64,000 nt of DNA from Holtiella tumoricola (GCF_027857615.1 NZ_JAQIFT010000068.1:124001-188000), one strand, 5' to 3'. Positions 8,995-17,644 are shown, counted from the first letter of the stretch. Notes: generated from the sequence alone by a model not told the origin. Numbers and translations are program-made.

Positions 8995-9705
8995 CTAGCT
9001 CCAACGTCTTTTTTCTAATACTCTAATGGTTAAAAAGTTAAAGAAGATTATAATAGATAAGAAGAAAATAACATCTGCAATATTTAACAGACCTGTTGCA
9101 AAATCTTGATAGTGCATATAAAAAGATAAATAGTTACAAACTTCTGTAAGTAGGTTTCCACCTAACATATTTCCAACTGAATCAATCAGTAAGAAAAATA
9201 TCCCAACACCAATGGTCCCAATTGCTGCAATAACTTGACTTTCTGTTAAAACAGACACAAACATACCAGCTGCGCATAAGCTCGCACCTACTAGAAAGAG
9301 TCCAAGGCAGTGTCCTAAAAACACTCCTAGCTCTACTGCACCATTCATCATAACAATTCCTAAATAAACAAAGTTAATGGTTAATGCAAGTATAAAGACT
9401 GTTAAAGTCGCAAAATACTTTCCAAGTACTATACCTATTAAACTTACAGGTGCTGTAATTAAAGCCTGGTCTGTCCTATGCCTTTTCTCCTCGCTAAACA
9501 TTTTCATCGTAAGAAGTGGAGATATAAAAATAACAATTGAAAAAAGTACATTAAACAAATAACTAAAATCTGCACTTCCACTATATAATTGATAACCAAA
9601 GAAGTAATAACTTGCAATGGCATAAAATATGGCTAAGAAAACATACCCTATCGGTGTGACAAAATATGAACGTATATCCCTCTTATAAATTGCTAGCATC
9701 TTCAC
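8995..9705 (-). CDS. GldF-like ABC-2 permease
   Basis: The 236-residue permease has six hydrophobic segments. The early stretch YKRDIRSYFVTPIGYVF and the conserved patch MKMFSEEKRHRTDQALITAP, between segments two and three, are characteristic of the GldF / ABC-2 subfamily. It overlaps the ATPase gene by 23 nt and is followed by the GldG-like gene, so ATPase, permease and auxiliary protein are made together. Confidence 0.85.
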   Translation of the reverse strand: MKMLAIYKRDIRSYFVTPIGYVFLAIFYAIASYYFFGYQLYSGSADFSYLFNVLFSIVIFISPLLTMKMFSEEKRHRTDQALITAPVSLIGIVLGKYFATLTVFILALTINFVYLGIVMMNGAVELGVFLGHCLGLFLVGASLCAAGMFVSVLTESQVIAAIGTIGVGIFFLLIDSVGNMLGGNLLTEVCNYLSFYMHYQDFATGLLNIADVIFFLSIIIFFNFLTIRVLEKRRWS

Positions 9706-10696
9706 GACCTCCTACATATTCTTCATCATCTTCTATTATTTCAAAGTCTATTTCCTCCAGCTTTTCGTAGGTTGGTGTTGTATAATACATAAAGACATCT
9801 TCTAATGTAGGTTTATTGTGATGAAGTTCTAAAAGTGGAATATGTGCTTCTGCTAAAATGCCACTTACCTTCCTCCTTACCGCATCCTCTTCAGTTTGTA
9901 TATAGTATTCATAAATATCTTCATCCTCAGTCTTTGCATAGCTTACGTGATCTACACCTTCCATAGAAGCAAGTACATCTTTTATTTTTTCTGCCTCTCC
10001 TAAAGCCTGTAGCGTTAAGCGTCTTTCATTTTGTCTCATTTGTACCAGATGACCTGGTGTATCATCTGCCACAATTTTACCTTGATTGATAATGATAATC
10101 CGATCACATACTGCTTCAATTTCTTGCAAAATATGTGAAGATAGAATAACCGTTCTTGTCTTAGCTAAATCACTAATTAGCTTTCTAATCTCTATAATTT
10201 GTTTAGGGTCCAGTCCTACTGTAGGCTCATCCAAAATAAGAATCGGTGGATTACCTATTAAAGCATTTGCTAGCCCTACACGTTGCTTATAGCCTTTAGA
10301 TAAATTTTGGATTAATTTATTCTTTACTTCTTTGATTTGCACAAGTTCACAAATCTCTTCTAAATGGGCTTTTTTATTCACTTTAACTTTTTTTAAGTCA
10401 TATGTAAAATTAAGACTTTCCCATACCGTTAAATCCTGATAAAGGGGTGGAATTTCTGGCAAATAGCCTATTTGCTTTTTTACTTTTTCTGGTTCATGCA
10501 ATATATCATGTCCATTAACAGTAATCTTTCCTTCTGTACAAGATAAATAACCCGTAATCATATTCATTGTTGTTGACTTTCCTGCACCATTAGTTCCTAA
10601 GAAACCTACAACCTCTCCTTGATTCACAGTAAAACTAATATGATCAACTGCAACTTTTCTTCCATACTGCTTCGTTACCTCTAACACCTCTAGCAT
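9683..10696 (-). CDS. GldA-like ABC transporter ATP-binding protein
   Basis: The 337-residue ATPase has Walker A (GTNGAGKST, residues 34-42), signature NLSKGYKQRVG, Walker B (ILILDEPTVGLDP) and switch His (LSSHI). The roughly 110 residues after the core form the extra C-terminal domain seen in GldA/CcmA-type subunits, ending in an acidic tail. It is the first gene of a four-gene operon. The gene lies 180 nt downstream of a response regulator gene that has its own terminator, so it probably has its own promoter. Confidence 0.9.
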   Translation of the reverse strand: MLEVLEVTKQYGRKVAVDHISFTVNQGEVVGFLGTNGAGKSTTMNMITGYLSCTEGKITVNGHDILHEPEKVKKQIGYLPEIPPLYQDLTVWESLNFTYDLKKVKVNKKAHLEEICELVQIKEVKNKLIQNLSKGYKQRVGLANALIGNPPILILDEPTVGLDPKQIIEIRKLISDLAKTRTVILSSHILQEIEAVCDRIIIINQGKIVADDTPGHLVQMRQNERRLTLQALGEAEKIKDVLASMEGVDHVSYAKTEDEDIYEYYIQTEEDAVRRKVSGILAEAHIPLLELHHNKPTLEDVFMYYTTPTYEKLEEIDFEIIEDDEEYVGGREDASNL

Positions 10697-10807
10697 TGTG
10701 CAAAACCTCCTTCAAATACTTGTGCTTACTCTAGGATAGCTTGTTTATCTCTTTCTTCCTAGCCAATTTAGGTGGCAACTTTGTGGCAATACTGTGGCAA
10801 ATCATAC

Positions 10808-10863
10808 ATAAAAAAGGTGCCTTTACCGTGGTTCTATAGTCTAGAACTTGGCAAAAGCACCTT
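10808..10863 (-). terminator. Terminator of the response regulator gene
   Basis: A long interrupted hairpin has outer arms GGTGC/GCACC and inner arms GTTCTA/TAGAAC. It is followed by a U run on the minus strand, about 14 nt past the stop codon. Confidence 0.8.
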
Positions 10864-10876
10864 ATCTTTCATTCAT

Positions 10877-11569
10877 TTAATCATTCCATCCAATACGGTA
10901 TCCAAACCCCCATACCGTTTCAATAGATATTTTCCCTACCTCTTTTAACTTTTTGCGTAATCGCTTTACTAAGTCATCTGCTGCCCTAGTATCTGTATCA
11001 AAATCAACTTTCCAAAGTTCTTTGAGCAGCTCTGCCTTACTTACAGCCTGATCTTGTTTGCGTACAAGAAAAGCAAGGAAATCAAATTCTGTAGGTGTCA
11101 ACAAAATAGGTGTATCACCTATTGTAGCTGTACGAAGCTTAGTATTTAGAACAAGTGAACGATAATATAGTGCTTCACTCTTTTGATGTCCTTGTTCAAG
11201 AATAAGCTCGTTTCTTCGAAATAATGCTTTAACACGCGCTACCAACTCAAGCGGTGAAAAGGGTTTGACAATATAGTCATCACTTCCTATTGTAATCCCT
11301 GTTACACGGTCTAATTCACTTGCCCTAGCTGAAACCATAATAATAGGTACACTACTCGTTTGACGCAAAAGTGCACAAAGACTTAATCCATCTATTCCCG
11401 GTAACATAATGTCTAAGATGATTAGGTCACATGGATTAGTCTGAAAGACTTCTAGCAAGCTTTCCCCACTTTCAAAGCATTCTACCACAAAACCTTCCTT
11501 TTCAAGGAAGCAACACATAAGCTCTGCGATATTTGGTTCATCATCTGCAATATAAATTTTCTTCTGCAT
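10877..11569 (-). CDS. OmpR/PhoB-family response regulator (orphan)
   Basis: The 230-residue transcription factor has a receiver domain with acidic pair DDE (residues 10-12), phospho-acceptor Asp in LIILDIMLPG (about residue 53) and Lys in VKPF. A C-terminal winged helix follows, with the typical LTPTEFDFLAFLVR and ETVWGFGYRI. No histidine kinase gene is adjacent on either side, so its partner is encoded elsewhere. Three direct repeats 10 bp apart lie upstream of it and fit self-regulation. It may control the hydrogenase-like gene upstream or the ABC operon downstream; neither is proved. Confidence 0.93.
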   Translation of the reverse strand: MQKKIYIADDEPNIAELMCCFLEKEGFVVECFESGESLLEVFQTNPCDLIILDIMLPGIDGLSLCALLRQTSSVPIIMVSARASELDRVTGITIGSDDYIVKPFSPLELVARVKALFRRNELILEQGHQKSEALYYRSLVLNTKLRTATIGDTPILLTPTEFDFLAFLVRKQDQAVSKAELLKELWKVDFDTDTRAADDLVKRLRKKLKEVGKISIETVWGFGYRIGWND

Positions 11570-11631
11570 ACGCCACCCTCACTTACCGAAAAACTGTTAA
11601 GGATAGTGTAGCAATAATTTATTATTAAACT

Positions 11632-11657
11632 GTTATCAATTTTTAACAAAATTTAAC
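11632..11657 (-). promoter_or_regulatory. Candidate response-regulator operator, three 10-bp-spaced repeats
   Basis: TTTAAC-type hexamers (plus-strand reading) occur at 11632-11637 (variant GTTATC), 11642-11647 and 11652-11657, exactly 10 bp apart. OmpR-family dimers bind such direct repeats on one face of the helix. The site lies 63 bp upstream of the response regulator start. Confidence 0.4.
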
Positions 11658-11658
11658 T

Positions 11659-13011
11659 TTATGATTCAAAACTACGTTCAAATAAGCTAGATTTAGCTTT
11701 TAAATCCTCCACACTATGAATGTCTAATTGTTCAAAAAGCCTTACTAATACTTCACTATGAACAGGTATTTTTATAGCTGATTCATAAGCCACTTTATCT
11801 ACAGCCTCTTTACCTATTTCTTTATTTACAATAGCTTTAGGCCCACCTACACAGCCACCAATACATCCCATACCTTCTACAAAAGTAATATCGTTATTAC
11901 TTTGTTCAAATTTATTTAAAAACTGTTTACAATTAGCAGCACCATCTATTTGAATCGCTTTAAAAAGTTCTTTCTTTTTAGGGAAAATTTCTTCTACGAT
12001 TTCATATACAGCTTGTGAAACACCACCTGTATGTGCATAAAGTCTCCCGCCTCTTGATGCATAGTCAATGGTTGGTACACCTTCTAAAGTATGAACATCT
12101 ATTTTAAAGGCGTCAAAGATTACCTCAACTTCTTGGAAAGTTAATACATAATCTACTGCATCTGCTATATCTGGTTCCTTAGCCTCTGATTTCTTTGCAA
12201 TACAAGGGCCTATAAAGACAACCTTTGCATCTGGATTAAGTTTTTTAATAATTCTTCCCATCGCAACCATTGGAGAAACTGAAGGGCTTACATACTTCAC
12301 TAAATCTTGATAAACCTTTCTAAGCATTGCTACCCATATTGGACAGCAACAAGAAGTAATCAGTAAATCATCTTTTGTCTTAACATGTTCACTAAATTCT
12401 AATGCTTCTTTCAAACTTAGTACATCAGCAGCTACTGCAACCTCCATCATATCCGTAAAACCTATTTTAATAAACGCCTCTCTGAGCTGATCGAGAGACA
12501 CTTGTTCTCCAAACTGCCCTGCAATGGCTGGTGCTACTATTGCAATCACTTTTTCACCTGTTTTTAATAATTCATAAAGTGGCAAGAATTGTTTCAAATC
12601 CATGTAATTACCTTTGTCACAGACGGTTACACAACGTCCACAATTCATACAAAGCTCAGAATCAATCCATTTATCACCACTATCAAGATCTTTCATAATA
12701 GCGGAAAAAGGACATACACTTTGGCATTTAGATTGGCCTTCTATACATTCACAATCTTCACCACAATGATGTACCTTTTGAACAATTTTTGTATAAACTT
12801 GATTTTTAGTAATAGCATCTGCTATTTCATAAGTAAATGCATCGGGATTTAGCGTATTAATATCTATACCACACAATGCAGCCAAAACTTCTCTTCCTTG
12901 TTGATCATCTTCAAACTCTTCTTTAAGCATTTGATCAACTGTTTCCTTAAAATCACCTTCTGTGTAAGCTTCAATTAATCGTTTAAAAAGTGGATAATAA
13001 TTTTCTTTCAT
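11659..13011 (-). CDS. [FeFe] hydrogenase-type iron-sulfur protein, TSCCCP motif
   Basis: The 450-residue protein has an N-terminal ferredoxin-like part with cysteines at 83, 87, 89, 96, 100 and a classic CxxCxxCxxxC at 121-131, then the H-cluster domain. All three H-cluster motifs are present: L1 TSCCCPIW (219-226), L2 GPCIAKK (268-274) and L3 MGCIGGCVGG (381-390). This gives the four cysteines needed to hold the 4Fe subcluster. L1 carries an extra Cys compared with the usual TSCCP. The size and motifs suggest a group B-like monomeric enzyme that evolves or senses hydrogen. No maturase (HydE, F, G) genes are in the window. Confidence 0.88.
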   Translation of the reverse strand: MKENYYPLFKRLIEAYTEGDFKETVDQMLKEEFEDDQQGREVLAALCGIDINTLNPDAFTYEIADAITKNQVYTKIVQKVHHCGEDCECIEGQSKCQSVCPFSAIMKDLDSGDKWIDSELCMNCGRCVTVCDKGNYMDLKQFLPLYELLKTGEKVIAIVAPAIAGQFGEQVSLDQLREAFIKIGFTDMMEVAVAADVLSLKEALEFSEHVKTKDDLLITSCCCPIWVAMLRKVYQDLVKYVSPSVSPMVAMGRIIKKLNPDAKVVFIGPCIAKKSEAKEPDIADAVDYVLTFQEVEVIFDAFKIDVHTLEGVPTIDYASRGGRLYAHTGGVSQAVYEIVEEIFPKKKELFKAIQIDGAANCKQFLNKFEQSNNDITFVEGMGCIGGCVGGPKAIVNKEIGKEAVDKVAYESAIKIPVHSEVLVRLFEQLDIHSVEDLKAKSSLFERSFES

Positions 13012-13100
13012 CAGAATAACTCCCTTCCATTATGCATCTATAGCTTACTGGCATTTTGAGTTATTTATAACCTATTTATCACACTTCTATTCATTTCTAA

Positions 13101-13796
13101 CTAAATTTTAACAGGTACAGGCCGACCGAGCACTAAGGTATCTGGCGTTACTTGACAATCGTAAGCCAAAATCTGTACTCCCTTTCTACTTACTTCGGCT
13201 ACAGCATCTGCAAAAGCCGCATGAGTTATGCGATTTGGTGTAAAGTAAAGTACTCCTTCCATTTGGATCACAAAGACTACATAAGCCTTATAACCCTTTG
13301 CGGCTGCATCCATTAACTCATATAAATGCTTTTTCCCACGTTCTGTAGGTGCATCTGGAAAACGTACAACACCATCTTCTTCAAGGGTTACCCCTTTAAC
13401 TTCTACAAACGCACGCTCTACTTCTGTTTCAATATATACATCAAATCTGGATTCTTTATACGTCTTTTCTGGTTGTATAAGCGTCATTTCCCCTTCAAGT
13501 CCAGGAAGACATAGTGCCCCACTTTGCAACGCTTCATAAACGACTTTATTGGGTGCTTGAGAGTCCATATTGATTAACCGCTCACCTTTTTGTACAGCAA
13601 TCAATGAATAAGCTGTTTTGCGATTTGGATTATCACTATGTTCTAGATATACTGTCACACCTGGAATTAATAGTTCTTTACAACGCCCTGTATTTTTCAC
13701 ATGGACCTTAACTTCTTGCCCTTCTATTTCACAATAAGCAATAAAACGGTTGGGGCGACTTATAAAAGTTGCCTTTATACAATTTGAATACTTCAT
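13101..13796 (-). CDS. sfsA: SfsA family DNA/RNA nuclease-fold protein
   Basis: The 231-residue SfsA homologue has an N-terminal OB-like part (FISRPNRFIAYCEIEG, then VHVKNTGRCKELL) and a C-terminal nuclease-like core. The core contains RFDVYIE, AFVEVKGVTLEEDG and RFPDAPTERGKKHL, the family signatures with the acidic and Lys residues of a PD-(D/E)xK site. In E. coli it was named for sugar fermentation stimulation; its true role is still debated. It appears to be a single gene. Confidence 0.92.
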   Translation of the reverse strand: MKYSNCIKATFISRPNRFIAYCEIEGQEVKVHVKNTGRCKELLIPGVTVYLEHSDNPNRKTAYSLIAVQKGERLINMDSQAPNKVVYEALQSGALCLPGLEGEMTLIQPEKTYKESRFDVYIETEVERAFVEVKGVTLEEDGVVRFPDAPTERGKKHLYELMDAAAKGYKAYVVFVIQMEGVLYFTPNRITHAAFADAVAEVSRKGVQILAYDCQVTPDTLVLGRPVPVKI

Positions 13797-13965
13797 TTTT
13801 ACACTCTAACTTTCTATTTATATTTTATTTGTTTTTGTTTATTTTTTATCTATTCCTTGCTTATCTATTATACTGTTACTTTCTATTGCTGCTACCCTAT
13901 TACAGAAAAAAGTTCATATCAACTTTTTACCCTATCTAAAAAAGTAGGCTTGCCTTGAATATAGC

Positions 13966-14000
13966 AAAAAGGGGATGTTTTTTCAACACCCCCTTTTTAT
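13966..14000 (-). terminator. Terminator of the MATE exporter gene
   Basis: A strong hairpin, AAAAAGGGG..TGTT against AACA..CCCCTTTTT, overlaps the stop codon of the MATE gene. A U run follows on the minus strand. Confidence 0.85.
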
Positions 14001-15361
14001 TTAATTTTTTCTCTATAAAGTTTGTTACGTTTTACTAAATAAATTAAAATCCCTACGATGACAATACCTTTTAGAATACTACTAATCGTAATGCTCCACC
14101 ATACCCCATCTATTCCTAAAACATCCGGTCTTGATAAAATATAAGCCATAGGAATACGTGCACCTGTTAGTATAATACCCATAATTGATGGAATATACGT
14201 TCTACCAAGTCCATTAAATAAACCTGTTGTTGTAATTTCAATGCACATAAACAACTGTGAGTAACCTAATATACGCAAGTATACTTCTCCTCCAGCAATA
14301 GCATCAGCTTCTGGAATAAAGATTTTAAATAAACTTCCTCCAAAGCCTACAAGTAAAATGGTTGCAAAAATACCAAGTACAATAGATAAACCTATTGTAA
14401 TGCGGTAGCCTTTTTCAATTCGATCATACTTCTCTGCACCATAATTTTGTCCCGTGAAGGTACCAAGAGCAGTAGATAATCCACCTGCTGTCATCCAAGA
14501 AATGGCTTCAATTTGAGAACCCACTTTTTGAACTGCAATAGCTACTGGACCAAAGACTGCAACAATACGTCCAAGAACCATTGCAAATACAGTAAAGAGT
14601 CCACTTTGCATTGCTGCTGGGAATCCAATTACACATAATGTTTTAATTGCTTGCCAATCAATTTTTGCAAAAAGATTAATATGTAAGTAACTTTCTTTCC
14701 TTCTTGCCAGTACAATTATAAAACCTACAGTTACCACAATTTGTGCAGCAACTGTAGCAAGTGCAGCACCTAATACACCCATTGCTCGAATAGGACCAAA
14801 TCCTAAAATTAAAAGCGGGTCAAAAATCATATTAAAAACAAGCCCAATCGTATTTAAGATAAATGGTGTCTTACTATCTCCAAGTCCATTAAAAATAGAT
14901 GTAAAGACTGGATTCATAAAGTAAAATACCATCCCTAATGCCATAACAATTAAATAGGTTTTAGACATTTCAATAATATGTGCATCACCTAAATTAAAGA
15001 AACTAATAAGAGGGTCCGCCAATATTAATAAAGCAATACCATATAATATAGCAAGTACACAGTTGAGTTGTGTTGCACTTGTAATAAAGGATTTTGTTCC
15101 TTCTATATCTTTTTCCCCTATACTTTGAGCAACTTTAATCTCTGCTCCTACTTTTGAAATCATAATAAATGCCATTGCAAGCCAAGTAAAGAAACCTGCT
15201 GTTCCTACTGCTGCTACTGCACTACTTCCCACACGACCGATCCAAATCATATCCGTCATGTTATAAGCCATTTGAATAAATGATGTCCCCATAATAGGAA
15301 GGGCTAGCTTAATAAGCTTACCAACCATATGGCCTTCGGTTAAGTCAATTCTTCTCTCCAT
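13997..15361 (-). CDS. MATE family multidrug/cation efflux transporter
   Basis: The 454-residue membrane protein has about twelve hydrophobic helices in two related halves. It carries family signatures such as TEGHMVGKLIKLALPIMGTS near the N-terminus and PVFTSIFNGLGDSKTPF in the first half. MATE proteins export drugs or metabolites in exchange for Na+ or H+. The frame could begin at a GTG at 15397, but that codon lies inside a hairpin; GAGGAAG 3 nt before the ATG at 15361 makes this the better start. The substrate is unknown. Confidence 0.9.
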   Translation of the reverse strand: MERRIDLTEGHMVGKLIKLALPIMGTSFIQMAYNMTDMIWIGRVGSSAVAAVGTAGFFTWLAMAFIMISKVGAEIKVAQSIGEKDIEGTKSFITSATQLNCVLAILYGIALLILADPLISFFNLGDAHIIEMSKTYLIVMALGMVFYFMNPVFTSIFNGLGDSKTPFILNTIGLVFNMIFDPLLILGFGPIRAMGVLGAALATVAAQIVVTVGFIIVLARRKESYLHINLFAKIDWQAIKTLCVIGFPAAMQSGLFTVFAMVLGRIVAVFGPVAIAVQKVGSQIEAISWMTAGGLSTALGTFTGQNYGAEKYDRIEKGYRITIGLSIVLGIFATILLVGFGGSLFKIFIPEADAIAGGEVYLRILGYSQLFMCIEITTTGLFNGLGRTYIPSIMGIILTGARIPMAYILSRPDVLGIDGVWWSITISSILKGIVIVGILIYLVKRNKLYREKIK

Positions 15362-15383
15362 AATCTTCCTCTTTCTCATACTA

Positions 15384-15422
15384 AGAGGCTGTCGCACATT
15401 GATCCTAAATGCGGCAGCCTCT
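15384..15422. repeat. 13-bp inverted repeat upstream of the MATE gene
   Basis: Arms 15384-15396 (AGAGGCTGTCGCA) and 15410-15422 (TGCGGCAGCCTCT) enclose a 13-nt loop. Read as plus-strand RNA all 13 pairs form, one as U-G; as minus-strand RNA one pair becomes A-C. It lies in the probable leader of the MATE mRNA, with a short pyrimidine/T tract on the plus side. It could be a leader structure, a plus-strand terminator, a repressor site or two insertion-sequence ends. Confidence 0.6.
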
Positions 15423-15577
15423 CTCTTTTATTTCATTATATATAAATATACTTCATTCGTAAACTTTTTTATTTTATTACTGCATAACATTATATCTATC
15501 TTCAATAACAAGTCTATCTATGTAAGCATGAAATCTCCTATTCTCGGTCATACTTTCTAGATGAAGGAGGAATTAAC

Positions 15578-16753
15578 ATGCAAAAAGCACCGATTAAAGA
15601 ACTTATTTCTAACTTTAAAGGTATTAACTTTACACTACAATTTGGGGATGGTGAATGTGTACAAGTAGGGAATACCCCTTCAGACTTTAAAGTCATTTTA
15701 AAAGAACCTATCCATACATTAGACTTTATACTTAGTTATACATTAGCTTTTGGTGAAGCCTATATGAATGGTAACTTAGAAATAGAAGGTAACTTGTATG
15801 AGGCTTTAGATGCTATTCTAAAATTCAAAAACCATTTCCATACTCATTTTCATCTTCTACCTGAACTTTTTCATACCTCTACTTCTGCTTCCCATCAAAA
15901 GAAACAAGTAAGTAGCCACTATGATTTAGGAAATGACTTTTATAAACTTTGGCTAGATGAGACTATGAGCTATTCTTGTGCCTATTTTAAATCATCACTG
16001 GATACACTCTATGAGGCTCAAATGAATAAAATCCATCACATTCTTTCTAAATTGAATCTTCAAAAAGGGCAATCTCTTTTGGATATTGGATGTGGCTGGG
16101 GACATTTACTTATTGAAGCAGCCAAACTTTATAAAGTCCATGGTGTAGGTATTACACTCAGTCAAGAGCAATATGATGGTTTCAATGCACGTATTCAAGC
16201 AGAGAACTTACAAGATTATCTTGAAGTTAAACTTATGGACTATAGAGAACTTGCAAATTCAGATTTATGCTTTGATCGTATTGTAAGCGTAGGTATGCTA
16301 GAACATGTAGGCCGCAATCACTATAAACTTTTCCTGAGTTGTATTGATCATGTATTAAAAGATGGTGGACTTGTGTTACTCCACTACATCAGTAGCCAAA
16401 TTGAATCCCCTGGTGATGCCTGGATTAAAAAATATATTTTTCCTGGTGGGGTCATTCCTAGCTTACGTGAAATTGTTAGTCTACTCCCTAATTATCACGA
16501 CTATATCATTGATATAGAAAGTCTACGTCGTCACTATACACAAACGCTCCTTATGTGGGCAGATAACTTTGAAAATGCCCTCCCACAAGTGCATAAAATG
16601 TTTGGCGAAAAATTTATTCGCATGTGGCGTATGTATCTTGCCTCATGTGCAGCATGCTTCAATAACGGTGTTGTAGATTTACATCAAATTCTCTTTACTA
16701 AAGGTGTCAACAATGAACTTCCAATGACTCGTGACTATCTGTATACTAAGTAA
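15578..16753 (+). CDS. cfa: Cyclopropane-fatty-acyl-phospholipid synthase
   Basis: This enzyme adds a methylene group from S-adenosylmethionine across double bonds of membrane lipid acyl chains. The N-terminal lipid-binding part is followed by the linker HYDLGNDFYKLWLD (about residues 114-127). The SAM-binding motif LLDIGCGWG lies near 166-174, with downstream GMLEHVG and the conserved HYISSQI. The 391-residue length is normal. It has a perfect AAGGAGG 8 nt before the ATG and is the only protein gene on the plus strand, between its own upstream region and a bidirectional terminator. Confidence 0.94.
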   Translation: MQKAPIKELISNFKGINFTLQFGDGECVQVGNTPSDFKVILKEPIHTLDFILSYTLAFGEAYMNGNLEIEGNLYEALDAILKFKNHFHTHFHLLPELFHTSTSASHQKKQVSSHYDLGNDFYKLWLDETMSYSCAYFKSSLDTLYEAQMNKIHHILSKLNLQKGQSLLDIGCGWGHLLIEAAKLYKVHGVGITLSQEQYDGFNARIQAENLQDYLEVKLMDYRELANSDLCFDRIVSVGMLEHVGRNHYKLFLSCIDHVLKDGGLVLLHYISSQIESPGDAWIKKYIFPGGVIPSLREIVSLLPNYHDYIIDIESLRRHYTQTLLMWADNFENALPQVHKMFGEKFIRMWRMYLASCAACFNNGVVDLHQILFTKGVNNELPMTRDYLYTK

Positions 16754-16763
16754 ATACGTAACA

Positions 16764-16803
16764 AAGTAAAAAGCTAACACACTGGGTGTTAGCTTTTTAC
16801 TTT
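16764..16803. terminator. Bidirectional terminator between cfa and the lipoprotein gene
   Basis: An 18-bp perfect stem (16764-16780 plus flanks against 16786-16803), flanked by A and T runs, separates the two convergent genes and can end transcription from either side. Confidence 0.9.
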
Positions 16804-16846
16804 ATATAATTTAAAGATTGTTTCTCCAGTCTATACTATATACGTC

Positions 16847-17407
16847 CTAGTTATTAACCTTAGCTTGTCCAGCAGAAATCTTAGTTACTTCTGTTACATT
16901 TAGAACTGGGAAGGCTTCTTCCTCATCTTCAGTTGGTTCTCCAACGCCAATGGTACCTACAACCCTTACCCACGTATCATCTACTGGCCATTCACCATCA
17001 TAAGTGGTATCTAATCCTACATAAATTTCATGTGCATGGTCATCGTGTCCCATATCATAGAGACGAATGACCGTATAACGTCCTGGATCCATTTCTTTTA
17101 CCATGCCTTCATACTGCAATGTAGTACCAACATATTGATCGAGATCCATATAAATTTTATCCATATCATTTACAAAGTTCTCATCACCTATCACATAATC
17201 TACACCTTCTGGTGCTTGATTATCATTAAGATATGGTTTTTCACTTGATGTATTTGAAGTGTCTTCATCAGTTGTGCTTTCTACTGTATCTGAAACTTGT
17301 CCTTGTTGCTGTATAGGTTTAAGATCTGCTTGATTGTTGCCACACCCTACGAAGAAAACACAGGCAGCTAATCCTATGCCCTTTAACATATGGCTCATTT
17401 TAAGCAT
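16847..17407 (-). CDS. Lipoprotein with possible OB-like domain, unknown function
   Basis: The frame runs back to 17473, but the ATG at 17407, with GAGG 6 nt upstream, gives a clean lipoprotein signal: hydrophobic stretch, then lipobox VGC (FFVGCGNN). A Ser/Thr/Glu-rich linker follows, then a domain of about 110 residues with YVGTTLQYEGMV, a His/Asp cluster (GHDDHAH) and WVRVVGTIG. This arrangement faintly recalls the OB-like domain of DUF1980/YcgQ proteins; I hold that loosely. It overlaps the preceding 50-residue gene by 8 nt, so the two are translationally coupled. The His/Asp cluster could bind metal. Confidence 0.7.
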   Translation of the reverse strand: MLKMSHMLKGIGLAACVFFVGCGNNQADLKPIQQQGQVSDTVESTTDEDTSNTSSEKPYLNDNQAPEGVDYVIGDENFVNDMDKIYMDLDQYVGTTLQYEGMVKEMDPGRYTVIRLYDMGHDDHAHEIYVGLDTTYDGEWPVDDTWVRVVGTIGVGEPTEDEEEAFPVLNVTEVTKISAGQAKVNN

Positions 17408-17552
17408 GATCGTCCTCACTTTTGACTGCTTCTTGTTCACGCTCTTCTTTTCTAGTCTTTTGAATAAAAGCACCTAATTTTTTAAACGCCTCATCGTATG
17501 TAATCGGTTCTACTGTCTCCGGTTGAACTGTTTTTTCATTTTCTTGATTCAT
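17400..17552 (-). CDS. Small 50-residue protein coupled to the lipoprotein gene
   Basis: A short gene of 50 codons plus TAA, running from ATG at 17552. A very good GAAAGGAG lies 8 nt upstream, and the stop overlaps the lipoprotein start. The product is highly charged (many Glu, Lys, Gln), has no membrane segment or cysteine, and contains a central AFKKLGAFIQKTRKEER stretch that could be a helix. I recognise no family. The strong ribosome site and coupling to the next gene argue that it is real. Confidence 0.65.
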   Translation of the reverse strand: MNQENEKTVQPETVEPITYDEAFKKLGAFIQKTRKEEREQEAVKSEDDHA

Positions 17553-17583
17553 TTTAATAACTCCTTTCAAAAAGCTTCTCTTA

Positions 17584-17616
17584 TACTATACCTTGTCTCA
17601 TTCTTTTTGTATAGTA
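17584..17616. promoter_or_regulatory. 8-bp inverted repeat, candidate operator
   Basis: TACTATAC (17584-17591) and GTATAGTA (17609-17616) are exact inverted repeats with a 17-bp gap. They lie 32-64 bp upstream of the 50-residue gene, where its promoter should be, and fit a dimeric repressor site. Confidence 0.4.
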
Positions 17617-17644
17617 GAACCTCAATATGTCTTCTATTTAATAA

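Noticed and set aside
17400..17552. The 50-residue product as a precursor peptide for the radical SAM enzyme
   Set aside because: It has no Cys, no Gly-rich or repeated core and no leader-like pattern, and is highly charged throughout. Co-location alone is not enough.
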